From NCBI GenBank assembly GCA_016209895.1, contig JACQVH010000086.1, positions 1 through 52,350 of the forward strand: DNA of 52,350 nucleotides. Direction: 5' to 3'. This stretch comes from Candidatus Hydrogenedentota bacterium (GTDB lineage: Bacteria; Hydrogenedentota; Hydrogenedentia; Hydrogenedentales; SLHB01). Below, one piece after another: positions 1 through 7,596 of the stretch (within the stretch, counting starts at the first letter, position 1; each line of letters starts with the position of its first letter). The notes below the pieces were generated by a model. The model had not been told where the DNA came from. It saw only the letters and a list, made by a program, of their open reading frames with translations, and made no database searches. Position numbers and translations under genes: made by a program.

Positions 1-113
1 AGGCTACGAAGCCGAGAGGGGGAAGCATCGTACGATCATTCATGTCGGAAGGAGAGTCAGTACCGGCGTCGCTTCGGGAAAAGACGAAGACGTCACATGG
101 GGAGGGACAAGCA

Positions 114-1322
114 ATGCGACGACTCCACTTTGCGAAAGCAACAACGATGCTGCTCGTACTCTGGACCGGCAGAGGTCTTCTTGTACTCGGCAACGATACT
201 TCAGCGGAGGCAGCTGAACTCCCGGAATCGCTGAAGCCGGGGGTACGGGTCGGGAAAGGTGTTCTGGAGAAAACGCTCTTCTTTGAGGACAAGCGCTTGG
301 GTTGGCCCGATGGGATATTCGTAGGAGATTGGATTCCGGAGCACGTCGGCGGTGAGGTAGCCGCAGCCAGCAGCGATGGAGTCGCATTTGTCTCCAAGGA
401 CGGTGAATTGCTCGACTATGTAGATTTCCGCAAGAAGAAGTGGTACCAGGAGGGATCTCTCACGCAAATGGAGGCGTTCGACGCGAATGGCGACGGCACG
501 TGTGAGTTCTTCACGGGTGCGGACCTAGTGGATTACGCATGCTTGGTAGACAGAAAGGGTGATCTCATCTGGGGTACCAAGACTTGTCTTCCCGATCCGA
601 ACGCAGCTACTCACGGTGATCTGAACCAGGATGGACATCATGAGTTTTGCATGCACAATGGTGAGGATTTTGTGATGGTAGACCACAAGGGCAAGCTGCT
701 TTGGAAGAATAAGGCTCCAGTTGAGCATCGAATGTGGTTTTGCAACTTGTACTTCGTAGACCTTCAGGGTGATTCCACGCCCGAAATCGCCGCCGTCGAT
801 TCCGAAAGGCTGCTGGTGTTCGATGTTAACGGCAAGCTGCTCTCGGAAAAGCTGATTAAGGGATCAGAGATTACACTTGAAAATTCCCGGTTGGTCCATC
901 ATCCCGACGAGAATGGCTCACTTTATTTTTGGGGTGGCGCAAAAAAAAAGAACCTAAGCTTTGCAGCCTTGGTCAATTTAAACGCAGACAGCATATTCCG
1001 TACGTTTGATGTCCCTGCCATGATTGATCCATGCACGACTGCGGTGAAATTCAAAGGGGGCGAGGCGCCATTTTTTGTTATTTGCGGCTGGATCGGGATG
1101 CCCGGGCCGAGCGGGGAGCGATACGAGTTCACGGCAAATATTCTGAATGTCCTGGACCAATCTGGGAAGGTGGTTTACTGTGAGTATTTCGGTGAAGATG
1201 TTGGCAAATGCGTGGCGGCCGTTTCCGGGGAACGCCAGGACGAAGAGTTTCTGTTAGTCGGTGGCAAAGGTCCAAACTACGAGGGCCGAGTCTGGCGGTA
1301 TCGGATGGCGCCGACCAATTGA
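114..1322 (+). CDS. Secreted FG-GAP/VCBS-like repeat protein
   Basis: A 402-residue protein of unknown function. The ATG at 114 is preferred over an in-frame ATG at 42 because a GGGGAGGG ribosome site lies just upstream and translation then begins with a signal peptide (MRR, then a hydrophobic stretch with LLVLW, ending near AEAAE). The body holds acidic loops of the FG-GAP/VCBS type (DANGDGTCEF, DLNQDGHHEF, DLQGDSTPEI), which in that family bind calcium within beta-propeller blades. It is therefore probably an exported propeller protein; no catalytic motif is visible. It stands alone upstream of a toxin-antitoxin pair. Export and fold are inferred from sequence pattern only. Confidence 0.6.
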   Translation: MRRLHFAKATTMLLVLWTGRGLLVLGNDTSAEAAELPESLKPGVRVGKGVLEKTLFFEDKRLGWPDGIFVGDWIPEHVGGEVAAASSDGVAFVSKDGELLDYVDFRKKKWYQEGSLTQMEAFDANGDGTCEFFTGADLVDYACLVDRKGDLIWGTKTCLPDPNAATHGDLNQDGHHEFCMHNGEDFVMVDHKGKLLWKNKAPVEHRMWFCNLYFVDLQGDSTPEIAAVDSERLLVFDVNGKLLSEKLIKGSEITLENSRLVHHPDENGSLYFWGGAKKKNLSFAALVNLNADSIFRTFDVPAMIDPCTTAVKFKGGEAPFFVICGWIGMPGPSGERYEFTANILNVLDQSGKVVYCEYFGEDVGKCVAAVSGERQDEEFLLVGGKGPNYEGRVWRYRMAPTN

Positions 1323-1436
1323 AGCCCCGATTTTGTTGCGATATGATGATTTCGGAATTTCGATAGGAATCTCCAGACAAGATGAAGATCCGAATGGTGC
1401 ATGTCAAGGGGTAGCCTACTTTTGAAGGGTGATTAC

Positions 1437-1670
1437 ATGGAAACGCTGCGCTTCCAAGTTTTGATTGAACAGGATGAAGATGGTTACTACGTGGCTGATG
1501 TGCCCGCTCTTCAGGGCTGCCACACTCAGGGCAAAACTTTCGAAGAAGCTCTGGAGAATATCCGCGAGGTGGTTGCTATGTGCGTCCAAGAACTGCGCGA
1601 AGACGGGATGGATATTGACCTCCGATATCCGGAAGTGGTAGGAATCAAAATACTGGAAATCGCAGTCTGA
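1437..1670 (+). CDS. hicB: HicB-family antitoxin
   Basis: A 77-residue protein with the HicB partial RNase H-like fold pattern: an N-terminal strand (LRFQVLIEQDEDGYYVADVPALQGCHTQGKTFEEALENI) typical of HicB antitoxins, which neutralise HicA mRNA interferases. Start chosen at the ATG at 1437, preceded by GAAGGGTG, rather than the in-frame ATG at 1401. There is no obvious C-terminal DNA-binding domain, so this is the short HicB type. It is followed after 9 bases by the matching hicA, giving the antitoxin-first order, the reverse of E. coli hicAB. Regulation is probably autoregulatory, as for most such pairs, but no operator was identified. Confidence 0.85.
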   Translation: METLRFQVLIEQDEDGYYVADVPALQGCHTQGKTFEEALENIREVVAMCVQELREDGMDIDLRYPEVVGIKILEIAV

Positions 1671-1679
1671 GACCACGGC

Positions 1680-1910
1680 ATGGGCCATGAACTGCCCGTT
1701 CTTACGGCAAAACAGATTATCACGGCTTTGGAAGGACTTGGCTTTCGTCATCGTCCGCTGAAGGGTACCAGCCATCGTCGCTACGTTCATCCCGACGGAC
1801 GGAAGACAACGATTCCTGTGCATCCGGGCCAAGATATTGGGCGCGGTCTACTCCGGCAAATCTTGCGCGATATAGAACTCACCCCGCAGGCATTCAAGAA
1901 GCTACTCTGA
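1680..1910 (+). CDS. hicA: HicA-family mRNA interferase toxin
   Basis: A 76-residue YcfA/HicA-type toxin. Visible family features are the N-terminal helix (LTAKQIITALEGLGF), the conserved GTSHRRYVHPDGRKTTIPVHPG segment containing the catalytic histidine after G-T-S, and the C-terminal GLLRQILRDIEL helix. HicA has a double-stranded RNA-binding-like fold and cleaves mRNA when the HicB antitoxin is depleted. It lies 9 bases after hicB on the same strand, so the two form one operon. Length and motifs are complete, so the toxin looks intact. Confidence 0.87.
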   Translation: MGHELPVLTAKQIITALEGLGFRHRPLKGTSHRRYVHPDGRKTTIPVHPGQDIGRGLLRQILRDIELTPQAFKKLL

Positions 1911-1942
1911 GGCGTCTGCCAATAGCGGAAGTGCGAGCTCGC

Positions 1943-4531
1943 CTACAGGGCAGTGTTGACCGCCGCCAAACCAGTCCCCGGTTCTCCTTCCGACAATTCC
2001 AAGGACTGGATATGCAGCATGCCCTGGATGTCGGCCGCGATCTGGCGGAGCGCAGCTACTTCGTTGGCTTTGGCCGTCACTGTGACTTGTTTGACTTCGG
2101 CTTTCATGCTGAGGTTGGCTTCGGCTTTGCTTTTACGGACCGCGTCGAGGACGGCTACGGTAAGTGGGAACGTGTTGGGGTGTTGAGGTTCCGAAATAGC
2201 GTTGAACTCGTCGAGCGTCGGCCAGAGGCTGCGATGCACGGAGGCGTGCATATCCGGGTCCTCGGCGTAGCACCAATGCCAGACCTCTTCAGTCAAGTAC
2301 GGCAGGTATGGGGCTAACATGCGGACTAGCGCCCGATGCACGAGGCGCAACGTGGCGGCTGCGGACAGCCGTCCCTCGCTCAGAGCTTCTTCATACGTGC
2401 GCGGCTTGGCTAATTCGAGATAGTTGTCGCAGAAAGTGCTCCAGAAAAACTCTTCAGTGAGTTGCAAGGCCTGCGCGTAATCAAATTCGTTGAACGCGGC
2501 GGTCGCGCGTTGTATGAGTGGTCGTAATTCCTGGATGACGGCCCGGTCCGTCTCGCGGACAATCTTGTCGGGGGAAAGCTTCGCGGGGTCAATCCCGTCG
2601 AAGCGTCCGATGGCGAATTTGCTGGCGTTGAACAGCTTCGTACAAAGTCGTTTGCCCACCTTGAAGACCTGTTCGTCGTAGGCGGTGTCCACACCAAGCC
2701 GCGCCCGGGCCGCCCAGTAGCGGACGGCGTCGGCCCCGAACTGGTCAATGAGCGGTTCCGGCGTGACGACGTTGCCGTGGCTCTTGGACATCTTCTTGCG
2801 GTCGGGATCCAGAATCCAACCGCTGATTACCACGTTTTTCCACGGGATTTCGCGCTCGTGGAGGTACGCTTTGACAATGGTGTAAAACGCCCACGTGCGG
2901 ATGATCTCGTGGCTCTGGGGACGGATGTCCATTGGGAACAACTTCCGGTGCCGGTCCGGGTCGCGATACCAGTGCGTGGCGATCTGTGGCGTCAAGGAAC
3001 TCGTGGCCCACGTATCGAGCACGTCCGGATCGCCGGCGAATCCGCCAGGCTTGTCCCGCCGGCTTTCATCGAATCCGGGAGGGGCGTCGTCGAGCGGGTC
3101 AATGGGCAGAGAAGTTGTGTCCGGAAGAAGTATTTGGTCGTACCGTGTCTTTCCTTCCTCGTCAATCCGGTACCACACCGGAATGGGCACACCGAAGAAT
3201 CTCTGCCGACTTAAACACCAGTCCTGATTTAACCCTTCAACCCAGTGCTCATAGCGCAAGCTCATGTGCGCGGGATGCCACTCGATTTTGCGGCCCTGTT
3301 CAATCAATGCTTCCTTCTTATCGAGAATTCGGGAGAACCATTGGCGGGTCGGGATCAATTCGAGAGGCCGGTCGCCTTTTTCAAAAAACTTCACGGCATG
3401 CGTGACTTCCTGTTTGGGCCGGTCAATCACTCCGTCCGCGGATTCCGCGATCTCGACGGTCTTGCGTTGCGCTTGGTTGACGGTGAGATTGTGCAATTGT
3501 GCATACACCCGATTGGCGGTTTCCGCGTTTACACTCTCCCAACCGGGACTTCCAAATTTGATGGGAAGTAGTCGGCCGTCGCGTCCGATAACCTGGCGCA
3601 ACGGCAGGTCATACTTCCGCCACCAGTCCACGTCCGTCTGATCGCCGAAGGTGCAGACCATGACGATGCCGGTGCCTTTTTCGGGGTCGGCCAGCGGGTC
3701 GGCCATAATCGGGACCGGCACATGGAAGAGCGGCGTAATCGCCCGTTTGCCGAACAGGGAACGATAGCGATCATCCTCGGGATGGGCCAGCACAGCCACG
3801 CACGCCGCCAGGAGTTCCGGGCGCGTGGTGGCAATTACGACGTAGTCGCGGTCGCCGTTCTCAATGCCAAAGCGTAAATAATGAAACGCGCTATGTTTCT
3901 CTTTGTCGGCGACCTCGGCTTGGGCAATCGCGGTGCGGAAGTCCACGTCCCACATCACCGGTCGCTCGGCTTGATAGATTTCGCCCTTCTGCAACAGGTC
4001 GAGAAAACTCCATTGGGAAATGCGGCGGCAGTGCTCGTCAATCGTCGCGTATTCTTGCTCCCAGTCGTAGGACAATCCCAAGCGGGTCCACAGATGGCGA
4101 AAGGCTTCTTCGTCCTCCTTCGTAACTAGGTTGCAGAGCTCGATAAAGTTGGTCCGGCTGATGGATAGCGGGTCGCCCTTGCGGCCGCGCTCGAATTTCA
4201 ATCCCATGACTGAATGGACATGCGGCTCACACTTCACGTTGTACAGGTTCTGCACGCGCCGTTCGGTGGGCAGCCCGTTGTCGTCCCACCCGATGGGGAA
4301 AAAGATGTTGCGTCCGCGCATACGCTGATAGCGCACCACAAAGTCCTGGTGCGAGTAACTGAACATGTGGCCAACGTGCAAGGAGCCGCTCACGGTCGGC
4401 GGCGGCGTATCCACGACGAAGGTCTCATCGCGCCCCCGACTCGGATCCCAGGCGTATAACCGGTCCGTTTTCCATTGCTCCCGCCAGCGCGTTTCGACTT
4501 CGGCGGGCTGATAATCTTTGGGTAACTCCAT
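1943..4531 (-). CDS. valS: Valyl-tRNA synthetase
   Basis: Class I aminoacyl-tRNA synthetase that charges tRNA-Val. The HIGH motif is HVGH at residues 52-55, followed by GWDDNGLPTERRVQN, and the KMSKS motif (RKKMSKSHGN) lies near residue 582. The CP1 editing domain lies between them. At 862 residues it is shorter than the E. coli enzyme (about 950) and carries the GWDDNGLPTERRVQN signature of the alternative ValS lineage also found in actinobacteria. A ribosome site AGGAG lies 7 bases before the ATG. A possible extended -10 promoter (TGATATGAT) lies at 4605-4613. The gene is convergent with hicA. Confidence 0.95.
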   Translation of the reverse strand: MELPKDYQPAEVETRWREQWKTDRLYAWDPSRGRDETFVVDTPPPTVSGSLHVGHMFSYSHQDFVVRYQRMRGRNIFFPIGWDDNGLPTERRVQNLYNVKCEPHVHSVMGLKFERGRKGDPLSISRTNFIELCNLVTKEDEEAFRHLWTRLGLSYDWEQEYATIDEHCRRISQWSFLDLLQKGEIYQAERPVMWDVDFRTAIAQAEVADKEKHSAFHYLRFGIENGDRDYVVIATTRPELLAACVAVLAHPEDDRYRSLFGKRAITPLFHVPVPIMADPLADPEKGTGIVMVCTFGDQTDVDWWRKYDLPLRQVIGRDGRLLPIKFGSPGWESVNAETANRVYAQLHNLTVNQAQRKTVEIAESADGVIDRPKQEVTHAVKFFEKGDRPLELIPTRQWFSRILDKKEALIEQGRKIEWHPAHMSLRYEHWVEGLNQDWCLSRQRFFGVPIPVWYRIDEEGKTRYDQILLPDTTSLPIDPLDDAPPGFDESRRDKPGGFAGDPDVLDTWATSSLTPQIATHWYRDPDRHRKLFPMDIRPQSHEIIRTWAFYTIVKAYLHEREIPWKNVVISGWILDPDRKKMSKSHGNVVTPEPLIDQFGADAVRYWAARARLGVDTAYDEQVFKVGKRLCTKLFNASKFAIGRFDGIDPAKLSPDKIVRETDRAVIQELRPLIQRATAAFNEFDYAQALQLTEEFFWSTFCDNYLELAKPRTYEEALSEGRLSAAATLRLVHRALVRMLAPYLPYLTEEVWHWCYAEDPDMHASVHRSLWPTLDEFNAISEPQHPNTFPLTVAVLDAVRKSKAEANLSMKAEVKQVTVTAKANEVAALRQIAADIQGMLHIQSLELSEGEPGTGLAAVNTAL

Positions 4532-4604
4532 GCTCTACTCCTACATGCACTCCGCCCGATGCGTACGTGTTTGGGAAAAGGACCACGAACGAAGTGAGAA
4601 TCAA

Positions 4605-4613
4605 ATCATATCA
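4605..4613 (-). promoter_or_regulatory. Possible extended -10 promoter of valS
   Basis: On the minus strand the sequence reads TGATATGAT, matching an extended -10 element (TGnTATGAT), about 75 bases upstream of the valS ATG. No convincing -35 hexamer lies 16-18 bases further upstream, which extended -10 promoters do not need. Evidence is the motif alone. Confidence 0.35.
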
Positions 4614-4700
4614 GATAGGGGGTTGGCGATGGGAATCCGCTGGGTTCGGATTTCGGTTCTCGTCTATCGGGTTTGCCCCAGAGAAGACCCAGGCGGCCTA

Positions 4701-5336
4701 CTACAGACCCAAGAACCAGAATACCGTGTCCTCCATAAAACCCATCGGTATATGCATGAATTTGTTCGCGATGACGATGGCGATAATGATGCCGAATGGG
4801 CCAATCTGCTCGAGGGCGCGCTGGCCTCCCGGCGGGAGGAAATACCCCAGCAAGTAGTGCCCATCCAAGGGCGGTACCGGGATCATATTGAACACCGCCA
4901 ATAAGAAGTTAATCGCGATCAAGTTAAGAGCAATGAACACCAGGGGATAAGAAAAGGGAAAGTTCCCTACGCCGGCGATCAAGGCCACACGCAACGCAAG
5001 TACCGTCACGATCGCGATGAGCAGATTCGAGGCCGGACCTGCGAGCCCAATCAGAACCGGGTCGCGTCGAACATTGCGCAAATTGCGTGGATTGAACGGC
5101 ACCGGCTTTGCCCAACCGAAAAGATACGGAATACTCGTAACCATCATAATCACTGGCAAGACTACCGTACCTATCGGATCGATATGCGCCAGCGGGTTGA
5201 GCGTGACCCGGCCCAGAAAGCGCCCGGTTGGGTCGCCGCACCGGTCCGCGACGAAGGCGTGTGCCGCCTCATGAACGCACAATGAAAACAGTAGGCAAAC
5301 GTATTGCAATACGACTGTGGAAATGTCAATGGACAA
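4701..5336 (-). CDS. Site-2 protease family membrane metalloprotease (M50, YwhC-like)
   Basis: A 211-residue integral membrane protein of the M50 zinc metalloprotease family. The zinc motif HEAAH is at residues 22-26 in the first hydrophobic segment, and the third ligand region PPLDGH (Asp158) lies in a later membrane segment with the NMIPVPPLDG pattern. It has about five hydrophobic segments and no PDZ domain, like compact YwhC-type proteases. The start is TTG at 5336, preceded by GAAGGA. It runs in the same direction as valS but about 170 bases upstream of it. The substrate is unknown. Confidence 0.85.
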   Translation of the reverse strand: MSIDISTVVLQYVCLLFSLCVHEAAHAFVADRCGDPTGRFLGRVTLNPLAHIDPIGTVVLPVIMMVTSIPYLFGWAKPVPFNPRNLRNVRRDPVLIGLAGPASNLLIAIVTVLALRVALIAGVGNFPFSYPLVFIALNLIAINFLLAVFNMIPVPPLDGHYLLGYFLPPGGQRALEQIGPFGIIIAIVIANKFMHIPMGFMEDTVFWFLGL

Positions 5337-5443
5337 GACTTGTCATCCTTCGGTTTGTTTTCAGTATAGGCGGGTACTGCCGATCAGTCAAAACCCCCAG
5401 TCCCGCGCCCGCAAACCGATCTAAGCCAATTGGCGATAATGAC

Positions 5444-5472
5444 TTGCACATTCGAAAAATATCCCTTATAAT
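5444..5472 (+). promoter_or_regulatory. Sigma70-type promoter of the HU gene
   Basis: TTGCAC at 5444-5449 and TATAAT at 5467-5472 are separated by exactly 17 bases. The -10 is a perfect match and the -35 matches five of six consensus bases. It lies about 100 bases before the HU-family gene on the same strand and has no other gene to serve. Confidence 0.75.
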
Positions 5473-5571
5473 ACCGCACAGCCTTGAGAAAGCTTCTGTT
5501 CGGTGTATCTTTAACTCGTTCCGATTAACCTGCTCCGCGGCGGGCGGGTCCAGGAGGGAGGGTCTGACCCA

Positions 5572-5943
5572 GTGACCATGACCAAGCGTGAACTCGTCAT
5601 TCGCGTCGCCAATCACACCAAATTGACGCAGAGTGATGTAGCGAGGATTGTCGAAGACACCTTCGACGCTATTACCCAGGCGCTCGCCAACGGTGAACGC
5701 TGGGAGTTGCGCGACTTCGGGGTCTTCGAAGTGAAGACGCGTGCTTCCCGTATTGGCCGCAACCCGCGGACGGGCGACCAGGTTCCGGTACCGGAACGAA
5801 AAGTGGTCACCTTCCGGCCCGGCAAGAAAATGAAGGACCTAATCTCCGGGGAAACCAGCGACACCCCGAGTGAGAGCGGAGCCAGGGAAACAAGCGCTCC
5901 TGCGCCCGAGGCGTCGAGTCCGGGCGCCGGGGCGATTTCCTAG
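5572..5943 (+). CDS. HU/IHF-family nucleoid DNA-binding protein
   Basis: A 123-residue bacterial histone-like protein. The first 90 residues match HU/IHF: MTKRELVIRVANHTKLTQSD, the dimer core, and the beta-arm GRNPRTGDQVPVPERKVVTFRPGK that wraps DNA; the GRNPRTG turn with its intercalating proline is intact. A Ser/Ala/Pro-rich tail of about 30 residues follows (SGETSDTPSESGARE and on), which ordinary HU lacks. The GTG at 5572 is 10 bases from the downstream end of an AGGAGGGAGGG tract, and ATG at 5578 is the alternative. A strong promoter lies upstream. Whether it acts as HU or as a site-specific IHF-like partner cannot be told. Confidence 0.92.
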   Translation: MTMTKRELVIRVANHTKLTQSDVARIVEDTFDAITQALANGERWELRDFGVFEVKTRASRIGRNPRTGDQVPVPERKVVTFRPGKKMKDLISGETSDTPSESGARETSAPAPEASSPGAGAIS

Positions 5944-6167
5944 CCGTGACTTCGATCGGAAACCCCCCTTTTCTTCCTGGTTGCGCGGCAAGATTATCGA
6001 GCGCCGCAGCGCGTTTCTCGTCTTCGCGCTCGTTGTCGAAATCGAGAATCGTCCTCGTGCGCGAATCGGCCGAAACGTGGGGGGTATCTTCTTAGTACTC
6101 TTCGATCGCATCGTTGGGGGCGGCAATTGATTGTATCGGCACGCGCTCGTATCATCTTTAGTCGAGT

Positions 6168-6848
6168 ATGAGAATCTTGGCTGCCGACACGGCTACGGAG
6201 ATCAATACCGTGGCCGTGTGCGATGATGATGAAGTCCTGGCCGAAACCATCGTCCGTTGTGAACGCGCGCACACGGAGCGTTTGCTTGAGACGGTAGATT
6301 GGGTGCTGGACCAGGCTTCCGCGAAGTTGGGGGCAATGGACGCGCTAGCCATTTCCGTGGGTCCGGGCTCGTTCACGGGACTCCGGGTGGGAGTCGCTAC
6401 GTGGAAAGGCCTCGCCGTAGGGGCAAAACTACCCCTGGTGGGCGTCCCGACGTTGGACGCGATGACCCGGGTGGCGCCGTTCCGGGATGGATGCGTGTGT
6501 CCGCTCCTCGACGCCCGAATGGGTGAAGTCTTTGGCGCTCTGTATTGTTTCGAAGGTGGACAACGCCTCAAACTCCGCCCGGACGCCGTCGGTCGAGTGG
6601 AGACGTTATTAGAGGATTTGCCGGGTCCCGTCACGTTCCTGGGCAACGGCGCGGCCTTGTTTCGTGCACGCATACACGCGGCCGTACCCGAGGCCCGTTT
6701 CGCGCCTGCATGGTGCGCACTGCCGCGTGCTGCGGCCGTCGCGGCCGAAGCGCGGTCTATGATCGAGACCGGTACCCCTGCCGACGCGGCTCAAGTGATC
6801 CCGGTGTACTTGCGTCCAGCTCAGGCGGAAAAGATGCGAAAGAAGTAG
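6168..6848 (+). CDS. tsaB: tRNA threonylcarbamoyladenosine biosynthesis protein TsaB
   Basis: A 226-residue ASKHA-fold protein needed with TsaD and TsaE to make the t6A modification at position 37 of ANN-decoding tRNAs. Visible family features are the N-terminal LAADTATEINTVAV strand-turn, the AHTERLL segment (in place of the active metal site of TsaD), and GPGSFTGLRVG around residue 65-75. It is a degenerate TsaD paralogue, as usual for TsaB. It is followed after 8 bases by rimI, a classic tsaB-rimI pairing. Confidence 0.93.
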   Translation: MRILAADTATEINTVAVCDDDEVLAETIVRCERAHTERLLETVDWVLDQASAKLGAMDALAISVGPGSFTGLRVGVATWKGLAVGAKLPLVGVPTLDAMTRVAPFRDGCVCPLLDARMGEVFGALYCFEGGQRLKLRPDAVGRVETLLEDLPGPVTFLGNGAALFRARIHAAVPEARFAPAWCALPRAAAVAAEARSMIETGTPADAAQVIPVYLRPAQAEKMRKK

Positions 6849-6856
6849 GAACCGCG

Positions 6857-7327
6857 ATGATTAAGCCGGAGGAAGCGGCGCTCGAGTTCGAAAGACTGCG
6901 TGAGAATCATATTGACGCTCTCATAGAGGTCGAAATCGAGGCCTATCCGGAGCCGTGGACGGAGGCTATGTTTCGGGACGAATTGCGGAACCAGCGTTCA
7001 CATTTTTATGTGGCGTTTCGAGACCTCGAGTTGGTAGGGTACGGCGGTTTCTGGCTGGTTCTGGACGAAGCCCACATCACCAATGTGACCATCCGCGACG
7101 TATTTCGCGGCCGAAACTACGGCCGCCGGTTAATGACGTTTCTGCTGAACACCGCCGTGTCGGCCGGCGCGCGGCTCGCGACGTTGGAAGTGCGGGTGTC
7201 GAATCTGCGCGCGCGGAACCTGTACCTCAGCATGGGGTTTCGCCCGGTGCACGTTCGGAAACGGTACTATCCCAAGACTAACGAAGATGCGTTTGTGATG
7301 TTGAAGGAACTGGTTTCCGCCAAATAA
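6857..7327 (+). CDS. rimI: GNAT acetyltransferase, RimI-like
   Basis: A 156-residue Gcn5-related N-acetyltransferase resembling RimI, which acetylates the N-terminal alanine of ribosomal protein S18. The sequence has the EAYPEPWTEAMFRDEL start, the acetyl-CoA pyrophosphate loop (VFRGRNYGRRLM), and the C-terminal LEVRVSNLRARNLYLSMGFRPVHVRKRYY typical of RimI. The true start is the ATG at 6857; an open frame extends much further upstream through tsaB but is a shadow. It lies 8 bases after tsaB and is likely co-transcribed. Confidence 0.88.
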   Translation: MIKPEEAALEFERLRENHIDALIEVEIEAYPEPWTEAMFRDELRNQRSHFYVAFRDLELVGYGGFWLVLDEAHITNVTIRDVFRGRNYGRRLMTFLLNTAVSAGARLATLEVRVSNLRARNLYLSMGFRPVHVRKRYYPKTNEDAFVMLKELVSAK

Positions 7328-7365
7328 TCAGTGGACCGCTGAGACCGCGCGCAGTGAATGTGGGT

Positions 7366-7542
7366 TAATAAGAGGACACAGGAGTTAGGAGACAGGAGAC
7401 AGAAGAATGAAATCAGTATGTCACCGAGTTTCGAGCAATGCTCGTTGAGAGTTGCTTTCATGATGTGCTGAAGACGCCTCGAGGATGCAGGCCAGTAATT
7501 GCACGCAGCATGACTCCTGACTTCTGACTCCTGTCTCCTGAC
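7366..7542. repeat. Inverted blocks of 7-bp periodic repeats
   Basis: Two blocks of degenerate heptads flank about 95 bases. The left block (about 7370-7404) reads ACACAGG, AGTTAGG, AGACAGG, AGACAGA. The right block (about 7510-7542) reads TGACTCC, TGACTTC, TGACTCC, TGTCTCC, TGACC. The right block is close to the reverse complement of the left, so the pair could fold into a long imperfect stem. It lies between rimI and the GH116-like gene, where no coding gene is seen. Confidence 0.75.
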
Positions 7543-7596
7543 CACTTAATTTGCGATGATGTGTAGACGACCACCGATGAACCGCAGCGGAGAAAC

